Source of the DNA: Cydia pomonella
Lineage: Eukaryota; Arthropoda; Insecta; Lepidoptera; Tortricidae
Length of the DNA stretch: 64,000 nucleotides
Assembly: GCF_033807575.1 (NCBI RefSeq)
Contig: NC_084717.1
Span: 3,225,692 to 3,289,691 of the forward strand
Direction: 5' to 3'
Shown: positions 10,800 through 21,414 of the stretch, piece after piece
How positions within the stretch are numbered: the first letter of the stretch is position 1
Layout of the letters: each line of letters starts with the position of its first letter
Notes under the pieces: generated by a model
What the model was told of the DNA's origin: nothing
Database searches by the model: none
What the model saw: the letters and a program-made list of their open reading frames with translations, nothing else
Program-made: the position numbers and the translations under genes

Positions 10800-11440
10800 C
10801 CGCCCCATCAAATTAAAGTAAACATTCCAAGCGCAACAGCATTGCAGCACTTCGTTGCTGCAGATTGCGTTACTGCAAGAAATTGACATTATCCGCAGCT
10901 ATGCTGTTTGCAACACTGACTACTCGAGGAAACCTCGATACTTTTGTCATTCATTCGATTTAATATTATATGATTTTCACATCAGTGTTGATGACCACAT
11001 AATAAGCATACATCGTTAGTTCGAGTAATTCCTCTGGTAACTAGTAAAATGCTTCGCTCCAGTTGGGTCCGGTCGGCGATGGTCGTACATTACCGCTCTT
11101 TCGTAACTGTGCATATTCATCAAGCCCGTAGGCGCCTACTAAAATATCCATAATATTTGAATACTCCATAAAAATCTAATAAATTATCTTTGAACGAAGT
11201 TGGGTCTTTATATGATGTCACTCAATGTGACATTTCAATTTGTGTAGGTAAGTAGGACAATATTTAAATGATTCATTCTTTACATACCTACTTGGATTTT
11301 CTCGTAAAAGTATTCTATTTTCTTTGTTTTGTAGTTGACAAAATAGTGTATACCTAACTACTACGATTTGTTATTTATAACAAATAACGAATATGTTTTT
11401 GGTCATTAGTTACATTTTTCCTTTAATATTATAAAAACAG
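10800..11440. other. No gene seen
   Basis: No ORF or repeat structure that I could assign. Confidence 0.45.
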
Positions 11441-11444
11441 AAAA

Positions 11445-11603
11445 CGTCCGTCTGGGCGCCCCAGATACCGCTGGAGTGACGAAGCCCTAAAAGACCTATC
11501 CGCCCTCGGAATATCCAACTGGCGTAAAGTGGCGCAGAATAGGGCAGAGTGGCGCTCTCTTGTGTCAGAGGCCAATATCCTATTTGGGTCACTGAGCCAG
11601 TGA
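11445..11603 (+). pseudogene. LINE C-terminus with GTAA-type tail
   Basis: 53 codons to a TGA, reading GRPRYRWSDEALKDL near the start and WRSLVSEANILFGSLSQ at the end. This GRPR-x-RW ... W-RSLV-EA ... FGSL pattern closes the RT ORF of a common insect LINE type. It is followed directly by AAGTAAGTAAGT, the element's tandem tail. Related ends lie at 16734-16832 and 62530-62802. 5'-truncated. Confidence 0.75.
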
Positions 11604-11609
11604 AGTAAG

Positions 11610-12270
11610 TAAGTCTTATAAAAACATGATTTGAATTATAAGCAATACCAAGTAAAACGACCACATAAATATCAACATTCGTGTTTATATAAAGGTGATG
11701 TTCAAACTGTTGCTACGTCGTTATTGCCGCTGCTGTATCTGGGAATTTATTGGATAAAATGAGTGACGATCGCCGCATTACTGCCGTGATTATGACGTAC
11801 ATCCGTCTCATATTTTATTAACCTTTTGACTGCCAAAGACGTCATATCCCAATATCAACTTTCATGCGTACCGACAAGGTTCACGATTGCGCGCCGCGTG
11901 CGATAGGCGTGGCGTTCAAAAGATTTCAGAAATTTAGAGGTTCAGTGGCAGTAAAAAAGACACTTCAGCAGTAATGCAGCTGCTGTTGACGTCATTTTAA
12001 TTTGAAATGATTATTTCGATACGATTTTTACCTGCGTTATTGATATCATTCGTATCATTCCACATGTGGGTCTACATTAAATACACATTGTTCTTAATGC
12101 CAAAGAAGATTATCTTCAATCAATGTAAGACGACTCCGACTACGAGAGATCTCTGATAACATAAAACATATTAAGAATCTAAGAATGAAGAGCTTAAATT
12201 ATACTCACAAAGTTTTGTGTAGTTCACCTGCGTTTAACACTTGACGCTGCCGGCGCCACATTCAAATGTA
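11610..12270. other. No gene seen
   Basis: No reading frame or repeat recognised between the LINE tail and the repeat units that begin at 12281. Confidence 0.45.
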
Positions 12271-12280
12271 AATCGTACGT

Positions 12281-13050
12281 TATGCTCCAATTCGTTCAGC
12301 CTTACGCCCGACAGTCTGACCCAGTTGGTAGCTTCTTGTATCGACTCCATAGGTAGTCTGATTTAATTTGCGTCTTAGAATTTTTATCTTTTTAGTATTT
12401 TTATAATCATCAACATTATCAGGTTTTATAATCATCAAACAAGGACCTACCATGGGGTTCCAGGCGTGCACAATTTTTTAACAAAAATCGCGAAACGTCT
12501 GGTTGACGTAACTGGTGACCGAGCTGGCGGCTTCCTCGCACAACGTATCAGTATTGCGATACAACGAGAAAATACCCCAGCATCCTTGGCCTTGGTACAA
12601 TGCCTCAAGGGCCTATTTTAGATTTAAGCTAGCTATAGTAGTATCCATTATGTATATTGTTATTGTATTGTAAAATTATACTGCTTGACATAGATCTCGC
12701 TCCAATTCGCTTAGCGTTACTTTTTTTGATAGTCTGAACTAGATTGTGCCTTCCTGTTGAGCGTCAAGACGCATAGTGTATCAAAAGATAGTCTGCTTTC
12801 TTTTCTTTGTCTTAAAATTACCTAGTGCTTTTTATTATCAGTATTTTTTATTATCATCAGCATCATCAAGCCATTTTAATAGCTAGGGCTCAGAAAATGC
12901 CCCAGCTTGACGTCGCTATACTAGCTCTTTAGAAAACTGTGGAAACTGACTGATGGATGGATGTAGATATAGCTTCAATTCATTAGCGTTACGTGGGATA
13001 GTCTGACCAAGCTTCTCTCGTCAAAAGGTGCTCTGTGGTCTCATTTTGCA
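12281..13050. repeat. Three diverged repeat units around a LINE fragment
   Basis: A block of the form CTCCAATTCG...GATAGTCTGA occurs at about 12281, 12700 and 12968. The copies are strongly diverged and irregularly spaced. Their relation to the LINE remnant at 12487-12621 is unclear. Confidence 0.4.
12487..12621 (+). pseudogene. LINE-derived C-terminal peptide (GDxRAGxFLxQRISIAIQR type)
   Basis: 45 codons ending in TAG read VDVTGDRAGGFLAQRISIA followed by IQRENTPA. I recall this QRISIAIQRGN peptide as the end of an insect LINE ORF, but could not verify it by search. The frame may extend a few codons upstream. 5'-truncated remnant. Confidence 0.55.
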
Positions 13051-13588
13051 TTGAGACGACTCCTATTCTCCCTTCTAAGACATCTGTTATTAATTAGACC
13101 AGCCAAAGACATTGCACTGGTCTTTTCAAAATTATTATAGTAAAACTATTTGTAATCTGTAAAACCAAATTCTATACATGGCCGTTGTAACAAGTTCAAA
13201 TATAAAGTCACTTAAATAACCATATAAAGAACTTATTTCGATGCAAAAATGTTTACCAATGCTTAGTTAATTTAAGTATGTTGCATAGCATAAAGTATTT
13301 TAAAGAAAACCTCGTTATAATGACGAAACGTTTAACTAAATTATATGCAAATTTATGTAACTGGTTACCATAAAGTCGTGGGATTATTACCCATTATTAA
13401 CAATAATCATCATCATTTAGCATTCTTGTTTTAAGCCTGCTGATATACATGGGAAAGTAGATTTGTCTGTCTGTATGATATGGTAAATTCATAGAAATTG
13501 ATATTGTGATATTTGTGATCGTTAGTTCGTTACCTACGTTTAATTTACTTAAATGAAATTTGGTAAAAGTGGAAATTGTAAACGATAG

Positions 13589-13647
13589 TTTTTAGGGTTC
13601 CGTAGCCAAATGGCATAAAACGGAACCCTTATAGTTTCGCCATGTCC

Positions 13648-13702
<55 letters not shown>

Positions 13703-14322
13703 CGAGGCTTTGCTCCGTGGTCGTTAGTGCTAGAAAGCTGAAATTTGGCATGGATATATAAATCAATAAAGCCGACAAAGTCGTAAAATAAAATCTAAAA
13801 ATTTAATTTTCTTTAGGGTACCTCCCCTACACGTAAAGTGGGGGTGAATTATTTTTTTCGCTTCAACCCTAGAGTGTGGGGTATCGTTGGAAAGGTCTTT
13901 CAAAACTAATAGGGGTTTTCAAGAAACATTTTTTGATAAAGTGAATATATTCGGAGATAATCGCTCCGAAAGAATAAAAAAATGTGTCCCCCCCCTCTAA
14001 CTTTTGAACCATAGGTCCAAAAAATATGGAAAAAATCGTGGAAGTAGAGCTTAAGAAAGACATTAAATGAAAACTATAGCGGACATGATCAGTTTAGCTG
14101 TTTTTGAGTTATCGCAAAAAGTTTTCCCTTCATAGTAAAAAGACTTATTTAATTAGGTACTGATTATGCAAATTTGCCTATTTGTTTAACTCGGGTGAAA
14201 GGTACCGTTTCATCCCTTGGTTAACAATTTACTATACTTTAAGCTCCAGTTTAGCTTAATGTGACGGAAGAGTAACTACGGAACCCTACACTGAGCGTGG
14301 CCCGACATGCTCTTGGCCGGTT
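13589..14322 (+). repeat. Unclassified 0.7-kb interspersed element, copy 1
   Basis: Begins TTTTTAGGGTTCCGTAGCC, forms an immediate hairpin (GGGTTCCG / CGGAACCC), then carries a GTCT microsatellite at about 13637-13702. It ends ...TACGGAACCCT with GAGCGTGGCCCGACATGC and CTTGGCCGGTT. A second copy with the same boundaries lies at 54883-55566 and lacks about 55 bp present here near 14150-14210. No ORF of note. The class is not known to me. Its termini are related to those of the elements at 14558 and 48571. Confidence 0.8.
13637..13702 (+). repeat. GTCT tetranucleotide microsatellite
   Basis: About 16 tandem GTCT units inside the interspersed element. The other copy of the element carries a similar array at 54946-54998, so the array belongs to the element. 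Confidence 0.9.
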
Positions 14323-14424
14323 ATTTATCTTTGTCACGGAAATAATCCATTAAGACGGTGGAATCTATGCAGAATAACAGCCCACTTCGAACTTCAAACC
14401 GATATTTGAATAATCGGAGCTCAA

Positions 14425-14557
14425 CGAGGGTGCGGGGTGTTAGGGTCGGCAACGCGCATGTAATACCTCTGGAGTTGCAGGCGTCCATAGCTTACGGTGA
14501 CCGCTTACTATCAGGCGGGCCGTATGCTTGTTTGCCACCGACGTAATATAAAAAAAA
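14425..14557 (+). mobile_element. 5'-truncated LINE 3' end
   Basis: Contains GTCGGCAACGCGCATG, GAGTTGCAGGCG and TATCAGGCGGGCCGTATGC, ending in an A-rich tail at 14548-14557. This is the 3' end of the LINE type whose coding C-terminus is seen at 15362-15820, in the opposite orientation. Confidence 0.75.
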
Positions 14558-14894
14558 ACGGCCAAGTGCGACTCGGACTCGCACAGGAAGGGTTCCGTAC
14601 CATTATCTATAAAAACGGTCACCCATCTAAGTACTGACCCCGCCCGACGTTGCTTAACTTCGGTGATTGGACTCATCCAATACCAACATATTCAAACATT
14701 TATAAGAAATATTTATTTTATTCTGTTTTTTGTATTTGTTGTTATAGCGGCAATAGATATACATAATCTATATAAATTTCAACTGGCTAACTATCACGGT
14801 TCATGAGATACAGCCTGGTGACAGGCGGACGGACGGACAGCGGAGTCTCAGTAATATGGTCCCGTATGACCCTTTGGGTAAGGAACCCTAAAAA
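14558..14894 (+). repeat. Unclassified interspersed element with CGGCCAAG start and GGAACCCTAAAAA end
   Basis: Begins AACGGCCAAGTGCGACTCGG and GGGTTCCGTACC, and ends GGACGGACGGACAG...GGTAAGGAACCCTAAAAA. A related start occurs at 48571. The outer bases mirror the 0.7-kb element at 13589, which ends CTTGGCCGG and begins TTTTTAGGGTTCC. No coding potential. Confidence 0.75.
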
Positions 14895-15290
14895 TAATTT
14901 AAAGAAAGTAATTTAATAATCGTAGTAACGATTCATTGTTATTTCGATATAAAGCAAACCGGTTATGAAAGTAACTGTTTTTTTTTATCGGTATGAAAAG
15001 ATTCTTGTAATTTGCTATGCCGGTAATGATGGGGTTAATAGATATGAATGAGATAAGATCTTTATAGAAACTTTTGTGTTTAGGTACAGTTAGCATACAT
15101 TATTTTATAGTTCTTATACCAGTTTTTGTCTGCGTGAAATAGGTAATAAGGTTATAACGCATATTATTAAGCTTTATCACCAAAATTGGCTGTCTAGGGG
15201 CCTAGCCAAGATGACGATCCCTGAAATCCTCCCCCTCCCCCTCCTGAAAGGGATAAGGTCGCCATTGTACAAATGATGTGTTTTTCCTGT
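14895..15290. other. No gene seen
   Basis: AT-rich spacer. The 65-codon minus-strand ORF has no recognisable features. Confidence 0.45.
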
Positions 15291-15294
15291 TTTA

Positions 15295-15820
15295 TTTTTA
15301 TTTTATTTTATTATACCACGACGGTGGCAAACAAGCATACGGCCCGCCTGATGGTAAGCAGTCACCGTAGCCTATGGACGCCTGCAACACCAGAGGCATA
15401 ACATGCGCGTTGCCGACCCTTTAAAAACCTGTACGATCCTTTTTTGAAGAACCCCATACTGTAGCTCCTCGGGAAAACCTCGGCAGGAAGCTCATTCCAC
15501 AGCCGAAGCGTTCGCGGGAGGAAATTCCTCTTAAACCGCACAGTACGCGACCATTTAGGTTCTAGGGTGTGAGGATGAACACCCTGCCGACGGCGAGCGG
15601 TGCGGTGATAGAAAGCGGCCGTTGGCATCCTGTCAAACAATTCTTCAGAGCACAGCCCATTGTACAAGCGGTAGAACACACACAAGGAGGCAAAAAGTCT
15701 CTCCTTAGACTTAAAGGTTCAATACCGCTTGTGAGTTTGGGATCGTCGACGAATCGTACAGCGCGCCTTTGGACTGAGTCGAATGGTCCAAGCTTTCTTT
15801 TTGTACAACTACTTACTACA
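15295..15820 (-). pseudogene. LINE RT C-terminus, one frameshift, with 3' UTR
   Basis: On the minus strand the frame reads LGPFDSVQRRAVRFVDDPKL upstream. A frameshift in a T run near 15695 follows, then VFYRLYNGLCSEELFD, RNFLPRTLRLWNELPAEVFP and KGRQRACYASGVAGVHRLR to the stop at 15362. This is the standard end of a jockey/CR1-type lepidopteran LINE (FSRNFLPRT-LWN-LP-VFP and LKGRQRA). The 3' UTR at 15295-15361 carries the CATACGGCCCGCCTGATGG block. Endonuclease and most of the RT are missing through 5' truncation. Confidence 0.85.
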
Positions 15821-15955
15821 ATTGTCGATTGAAAGTGCTAATAGAAACTTATACAATGTATGGAAATGTCACGTGACTTTTCGTAGCCTCTCATCCCGAT
15901 ACATTTTTTATTTTCGCTTGTCGTTAGTGAATTAATAATAATAAGTAATACTCGT

Positions 15956-16200
15956 AAAAGGCGGTGATCTTGGACACGGCGAGTATAGTACTTCGGTTCC
16001 GCTCTCTGCGGCCCTGACCACTGGCAGCTTGGGCCCCGCCCCGCTGCTGGCGGCACCCTAGGATAGGTTTTTTATAATGTGTTTATATATATTTTTTTTG
16101 TTTTGTAAGTGTTTTTATATTTTACTTTTATATCCATTTTATAAAAAATCCTAATCTAAGATATTCGATGAATAAAGAGAATAATAATAAAAATTACATA
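15956..16200 (+). pseudogene. LINE C-terminal stub with long 3' UTR
   Basis: From about 15956 the frame reads KAVILDTASIVLRFRSLRP and stops. This is the same terminal peptide as at 4240-4300. A UTR follows with GGGCCCCGCCCCGCTGCTGG and an AT-rich stretch. The end at about 16175-16200 has AATAAAGAGAATAATAATAA. Only about 20 codons survive. Confidence 0.65.
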
Positions 16201-16730
16201 ATAATAAAGAATTTTATTAAAGAAGTTTAAAAGTAGGTACATAATAAAGGTACAAAATTATGCTTAGTAAGTAAGTAAGTGTTTTATTTATAAATATAGG
16301 TAGAATTACATTGGTGGTCAGTTTATATATGTACAGTTTAACTATATTTTCCAAACGGCGTACAAAAACATTAAACTTAATAAAAACTAAACTATCATGC
16401 TCACCGAGTACGAGCAATTATGTAATCCTACATAGCTATGACAATTCAATAATGAATATTAGAGTAGTTGATAAGAAATGTAAATGTCAAAATATAAAAT
16501 TGTATTATTATTAGTATCGTTACTTACATATAATTCATAAATATTATGTATTTTAGATGTCTATAAAAAAAAAACTAATTGTTATATACATATCATTCTA
16601 CACTTACAAACGAATTGAACAGGAAAGTGGCTCAGCTGTCTGCGCCAAAAGGCCTCGGGCACAGCGGCCCTAAAGACTAGCCAGCAATGGATGCTGTTAT
16701 TCTGCCACCGCCGTATGCCCGACATGCCTG
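16200..16730. other. No gene seen
   Basis: AT-rich. Two short overlapping ORFs in opposite strands without family features. Confidence 0.45.
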
Positions 16731-16733
16731 AAT

Positions 16734-16832
16734 GCCAATTCATGGCAGGAAACCGCGCTGGATCGGGACAGGTGGCATTCTCTCGTTTCGGAGGCCAAGA
16801 TTCTTTTTGGATCGCTGAGCCAAAGCAGTTAG
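16734..16832 (+). pseudogene. LINE C-terminus with TTAG tail
   Basis: The frame ending at the TAG at 16830 reads SWQETALDRDRWHSLVSEAK then ILFGSLSQSS, closely like the end at 11445-11603. The tail is TTAGTTAGTTAG rather than GTAAGTAA. Short 5'-truncated copy. Confidence 0.7.
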
Positions 16833-16924
16833 TTAGTTAGTTACATATAGGACAGGATAGTAAAACCGAAAAATGAGCAGGGGATAAAAAAGTGCTAACT
16901 TAACTAAATTGTCAATCATAACTT

Positions 16925-17062
16925 GGCCCCCTGCAGTGGCAGCATGGTTCCATTTTTATCACTTGTCACTATGCCCGTCACTTTCGCACTTACATACTTG
17001 TCAGAACGTGACCGACATGGTGACAAATGATAAAGAGCCGACCATCTTAGCCCTACTGGTTT
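16925..17062. repeat. Palindromic MITE of the TTATCACTTGTCACTATGCC family
   Basis: Arms around TTATCACTTGTCACTATGCC and ATGGTGACAAATGATAA are inverted, with CTTTCGCACTTACATACTTG in the centre. Sister copies lie at 56575-56706, 56707-57185 (interrupted) and 62316-62435. Confidence 0.75.
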
Positions 17063-17149
17063 GATTACTCATGAAAAAAACTGTAATCCATTTAAATCAT
17101 GGGCTGACTGTACTTAAATTACCGGCTTTAGTCTATTCAATAGCATAAG

Positions 17150-17245
17150 CATATCATCTGGAGTTGCCGGCGTATAAAGGCTACGGACACTGCTTACCAT
17201 CAGGCGGGCCGTATGCCTGTTTGTCACCAGCGTAGTATAAAAGCA
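17150..17245 (+). mobile_element. 5'-truncated LINE 3' end
   Basis: Contains GGAGTTGCCGGCGT, TACCATCAGGCGGGCCGTAT and ACCAGCGTAGTATAAAA. Same LINE 3' end type as at 14425. Confidence 0.7.
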
Positions 17246-17390
17246 TTGTCTATTATTTCCTCAGTATCTTAATAAAGAAACTTAGTAACCTGAAACTATC
17301 ACACAAGATAAGATTACAGATAGCGATATGTTAGATACTTTTGGCGATAATAATGTCTGGTTGGTTTTCCACTCTATATATATTTTTAGT

Positions 17391-17720
17391 TATAAATATT
17401 ATAGGACATTATTACACAGCGTTATTACGAACCGCTGGTGGCGTCCGGAGGTCGCGGGTTTTAACCCCGGCTCGTACCAGTCGCTTTTCGGTGAAGGAAA
17501 ACATCGTGAGGAAGCCGGACTGATCCCAATAAGGCCAAGTTTACCCTCCAGGTTTTCCAACCTAGAGGGTAAACTTGGCGTTATACTACCTTCCGGTTAG
17601 ATGGCGGTCGCTTTTGTAAAAACTAGTGCCTACGCCAATTCTTGGGATAAGTTGCCAAGCGGACCCCAGGCTCCCATGGCCGCGGAAAAATTCCGGGACA
17701 ACGCGAGGAAGATGATGATG
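17391..17720 (+). repeat. tRNA-derived SINE (type B), rearranged copy
   Basis: The head is shortened (CGCTGGTGGCGTCCGGAGG). The B-box region is GGTCGCGGGTTTTAACCCCG, followed by CTCGTACCAG, GGTGAAGGAAAACATCGTGA and GCGGACCCCAGGCTCCCATG, with the tail CGCGAGGAAGATGATGATGA. A local inverted duplication of GTTTACCCTC.../GAGGGTAAAC sits in the middle. Upstream bases GGACATTATTACACA resemble a type A SINE tail, so this copy may be inserted there. A complete copy is at 42342-42657. Confidence 0.8.
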
Positions 17721-18330
17721 AAATATATAAGATCCTACGTTAATAGGCTGAACATAAATGACATGACCAGATAGTAGGCATTCCTAATGTCCTTAAAGTA
17801 ATAAGGCAGAGAATACATAAATAAACGAAATTAACTTTTTGCCTTCCATTGTGATTCTCCGTATAAAAACACTATCGCCGTCCCTTTCCTAGCAGTCGTT
17901 AGAAAGAGATAAGTATCGCATTATTCGCATTACGAATTTACGGTATCGAGTTCTGAGCGACCTTGCCGAGGTATTTGCGTTGCTAGCCATCTATGAGGGT
18001 TGTGTGGAAACGGGTAGAGATGAACGATTCGTCATATTAGGTGTCTTTGACCATGGAACTTTTAAATGCCTAGAATAAGATTTTAGATTTATATTTATTT
18101 ATTACACAATATGTGATTGCAGTACAAATGACTTATTTGTCAATTTATAAGAACCCTATTGTTATTCTCAAAAATAAGTTCAGATAATGATTAGCAATAA
18201 TCACCTTGGAAATTTTCATCTAAAAAGGATCATCGAGAAAAATTATAGAACGGGAAAAAATATAAAATAGAATCTATGTCAATTTTGTAATCATAAGCTT
18301 CCTTTGAAATCTAACCTGAAAGTTGAATAT
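17720..18330. other. No gene seen
   Basis: No ORF above 60 codons and no repeat recognised. Confidence 0.45.
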
Positions 18331-18450
18331 TTATAGATCGTGTTATTCGCGAAGACGCGTGCCTGGACTCATATTGTCATTATATTAGAGGTTATATTTG
18401 GCGAATCTGCGTGTCATCGTGGATGGCACGAACTGTAACAAGCGGTTCTT
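18330..18450 (+). repeat. Interspersed repeat shared with 30835-30950
   Basis: The block TTTATAGATCGTGT...GAGGTTATATTTGGCGAA...CGTGTCATCGTGGAT matches 30835-30930 with about one change in six. Part of it (GATCGTGGATAACACGAACT) also occurs at 32335. Confidence 0.55.
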
Positions 18451-18698
18451 TTTGAAATTCTATCGCATATCGCATCACATTTAGTTATTTGCAGAAAGTT
18501 GATAAAATTAATAGAGTTCGAATAACGTCTGTACTGTTTTCAAATTTCAACAAATATGCGCATGTTTTTGCATTCGCGCTATTGAAGAACCATAATTGAC
18601 AAAATGTCACATTTATAAGTAACACAGAGAAAATAAATACAATTTGAGGCAGACGACAGGTGGTCTTATCACTAAACCAGGCAATCTTAGGTTCATCA

Positions 18699-18902
18699 TC
18701 ATATATTTAAGAGTAAGTCTTGTCGGTGGAGCAATTTCCATGTTTGGCGGTCCTCTGCCTTCTCTTTGACAGCCTGATACGACACGACATTGAGTTTCTT
18801 TATTTGATTCATGTACGCTCTCCTTAGTCTTACCGTCTTCTTTGCTTCAACTCTCCCTTCTATGACGTATTTGATAAATTTGTCGTGTTGTAACAGGTGG
18901 CC
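18699..18902 (-). pseudogene. LINE RT C-terminus
   Basis: 68 minus-strand codons read GHLLQHDKFIKYVIEGRVE, then VRLRRAYMNQIKKLNVVSY, EKAEDRQTWKLLHRQD and a stop. This follows the GHLLRH...F...EGKIEGKRGRGRPR...AEDR--WR-LHRQ ending of a common insect LINE. The GRGRPR segment is degraded. 5'-truncated. Confidence 0.75.
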
Positions 18903-18929
18903 AAGTATCTTAGTTTATTTAAACAGCAA

Positions 18930-19640
18930 CAGCATGCTATTTAATGTCATTAACTGACAGTGTCAAGCTCGCATAAACGTGTTACCGGCGGCTCATCTGC
19001 CAATAGCACAGTAGCGGGACAGGTTTGACAGCTGCCAAGCTAAGAAAAGAAAACACAAAACACAGATTACCAGGCGGTCTTATCACAAGCATTTCCAGTT
19101 CCAGTTTGGGTGAAATATCATTGGCCTTTTGCGTCTATTGCAAGGCAAGTCCACAAACGAAGCAAAAATCTGTTACGTCACAGGGGAGATGGACCTCATA
19201 GCATTAATTGGCTTTGGGTATTTAATGCTCTTTTTATTAAGAGTTTTCTGTTTACTAGTTAGCTGGACAGGTTCGGCACCTCAGGCACCTGCCAAACTAA
19301 GAAAAGAAAACATTCACAGATTACAGAGACTAAAAATAGGCAGTCTTATCACTACAGTGCGAACTCCAGTTTGGGTATTTAATGTCCTTTTTATTGCCAG
19401 TGTCTGTATAAGTTTACTAGATAACGGCACCTCAGGCACCTGCGAACTAAGAAAAGAAAACATTAACAGATTACAGAGACTAAAAATAGTATTATTCATT
19501 AAAGTGCGAACTCTACTTTGGGTATTTAATGTCCTTTTTATTAAGTGTTTACTAAATCCACTAGTTAGCAGCTCATCTGCCAATAGCAATGTAGCGGGAC
19601 AGGTTTGGCACCTGCCAACGGTCCGTCCTGTATAAGGTGC
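18930..19640 (+). repeat. Degenerate repeat array around CTAAGAAAAGAAAACA
   Basis: The anchor CTAAGAAAAGAAAACA recurs at 19040, 19297 and 19447 (spacings 257 and 150). Each is followed by ACAGATTAC and a GTCTTATCAC or similar block. GTTTGGGTATTTAATGTCC and AGCGGGACAGGTT also recur. The array contains a 168-codon plus-strand ORF (19129-19635) that merely translates the repeats, so I do not call a gene. Confidence 0.65.
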
Positions 19641-19747
19641 TTGCATAACAGGAGTGGCCATTATTGGCAACAGGATTGGTTAGATTACTTAGATTGCTTG
19701 TACAGACCTCTTACGGTAAAGAGCGGTCTCTCCCAGACAATTTTTGA

Positions 19748-20098
19748 CGATTAATAGGGTTGTTTCCAACAACCCTCATAGCTGATGCCAAGAGAAGCGT
19801 CGGTCGGCCTATGTTACGGCATAAGGACTGCGCCAAGCGAGACATGCACGCCTTCAACATCCCTGTTCATAAATGGGAGGAGCTTGCCGAGGACAGAGAT
19901 AAGTGGCGAAAACTGGTGTTCGACGGACGTAAAATCCATGATGAGGCTTGGTTTAAGACACTTGCTAGTAAGCGAGCCAAGCGTCATCAGCCCGACACCT
20001 GTTCGCCACAAACATACTATACCTGCCTGGCTTGTGGTCGTGTTTGCCGCTCCCGTATTGGCCTACACAGCCATGAAAAGCGCTGCCGCCCTACCTGA
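19748..20098 (+). pseudogene. LINE RT C-terminus with terminal C2H2-type finger
   Basis: The frame is open from 19748 to the stop at 20096. It reads GRPMLRHKDCAKRDMHAFNI, KWEELAEDRDKWR, then YYTCLACGRVCRSRIGLHSH. The GRP-LR-KD-CKRDM ... W---A-DR--WR pattern plus a final C-x2-C...H-x-H finger is the well-known C-terminus of a widespread animal LINE type. There is no methionine at a plausible start, because the element is truncated 5'. About 115 codons without internal stop. Confidence 0.8.
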
Positions 20099-20344
20099 CA
20101 CTGTTTGAATAGTCTGTAATAGACTCAAAGGCCAATGATTCCAACAAATAAAAAAGTTTCGCAGCGACCATGAAATCAAATTTACGGAAATACTCTTTAA
20201 AAACAAGATAAAACAACAATTATTTTAAAATGAATTAAAAGTCAATAGGGAGGAGGTAGATTAATTTAATTGTGATGTCAAAGAATTTTTTCTCATTATC
20301 TACTAATTTGATAGTAACTAAACTATAACTAAATGTAATCGGAG

Positions 20345-20693
20345 TACATAAGATAAGATAAAAAATATGTTTATTGCACAAGAAAGGACACAGAAAAAGT
20401 ATACAGCGGTTGTTTTTAAGAGTTGGTGCATAACTAGATTGACAACAGAGTTTCCAGGAGTCCCCGCACTAGGCTAGGCCTGTATCGCGGGAGACCAGAA
20501 GTACATATAAATGTCATGCAAGTCAACGAAAAACGAAAATTTATTTTTATATAATAAATATGACATTCATTCATTAAGTTGATACATGCAGTTTTCAGTA
20601 TTAAACTATTTATCTAATGCTTCATTCTTTATAACTTCGGTTCTATACTAATCTTTTAGTCTAGTTCATTATATATAATTAATAAAGTTAATG
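20345..20693 (-). mobile_element. Probable 3' UTR and tail of the LINE remnant at 20694
   Basis: On the minus strand the block ends GTGCAATAAACATATTTTTT and TTATCTTATCTTATG, a polyadenylation signal plus a short tandem tail. It lies directly downstream of the LINE-like frame at 20694-20984. That they belong to one element is inferred. Confidence 0.5.
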
Positions 20694-20984
20694 TTAAACA
20701 ATTCTTAGGAGTAATGTCTCAGTTTCGCTATAATCAAGTGACAACAACCAGTTGAAGAGTAACCTTTTGGCTACATGCACAGTGCAATTAATTAATTCGC
20801 TCTGCAACTTTACGGCCATGTTGTAAATCGAAGAGCAGAGGAAGTCGCCAAAACGTCTCCCAAAAGCAGTGTTAACCCTCGGAACAGGCAACTTGAATAC
20901 GCGTTTAGATAGTGATTTCGAATAATATTCGGATTTAGCAGCGCGTTTATGAATCGAGAGACAGACATACTTATATATAGACAT
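20694..20984 (-). pseudogene. LINE RT C-terminus (probable)
   Basis: 96 codons containing LPVPRVNTAFGRRFGDFL and LFNWLLSLDYSETETLL. The pattern K-P-VRT--G-RSF-----YN followed by a WL--LDY-ETE-LL end resembles the tail of an insect LINE ORF. Its start codon carries no meaning because the copy is 5'-truncated. Less certain than the other LINE remnants. Confidence 0.55.
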
Positions 20985-21409
20985 TTCTGTTCACATGTTA
21001 CCGTGTAAACATAATCGACGCAGCAGGATTTTAAACGTTGTTGTATCTATGGGCAAAACACAATGCAATTTCATATGAAAATCTACAATACAATTCTCAG
21101 TTTGAAATTAAAACTATGTTAATAAAACAAAAGATATCTCAATTTAATTGCGAAAAACACTTTCGCCAAACAAAAGAACATTTCAAACAAACTATCTTAC
21201 CTCGTCAAGCTAATTAAAACAAGAGAAAACGATATCGCATTCTCAAAGTAAAATTAACTAGGTACGTGAAAATAACCCTTAATTACCTGACATAAGACGC
21301 TTTTGTCACGGTGTCCAATTAATTCCCATGTTTACAACTGTACAAGCTCCTAATTGGGAATCTGCGATATTCTATGAAAAGGTTACCTTTCCGTTCCGAC
21401 TAACTATTG

Positions 21410-21414
21410 AACTT
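21410..21414. repeat. Left 5-bp target duplication of the BEL element
   Basis: AACTT directly precedes the terminal TGTAGG. The same AACTT follows the other terminus at 26738-26742. A 5-bp duplication is usual for BEL/Pao integration. Confidence 0.85.

Noticed and set aside
19129..19635. 168-codon ORF as a possible gene
   Set aside because: It consists of repeated peptide blocks produced by the underlying DNA repeats, and no protein family fits.
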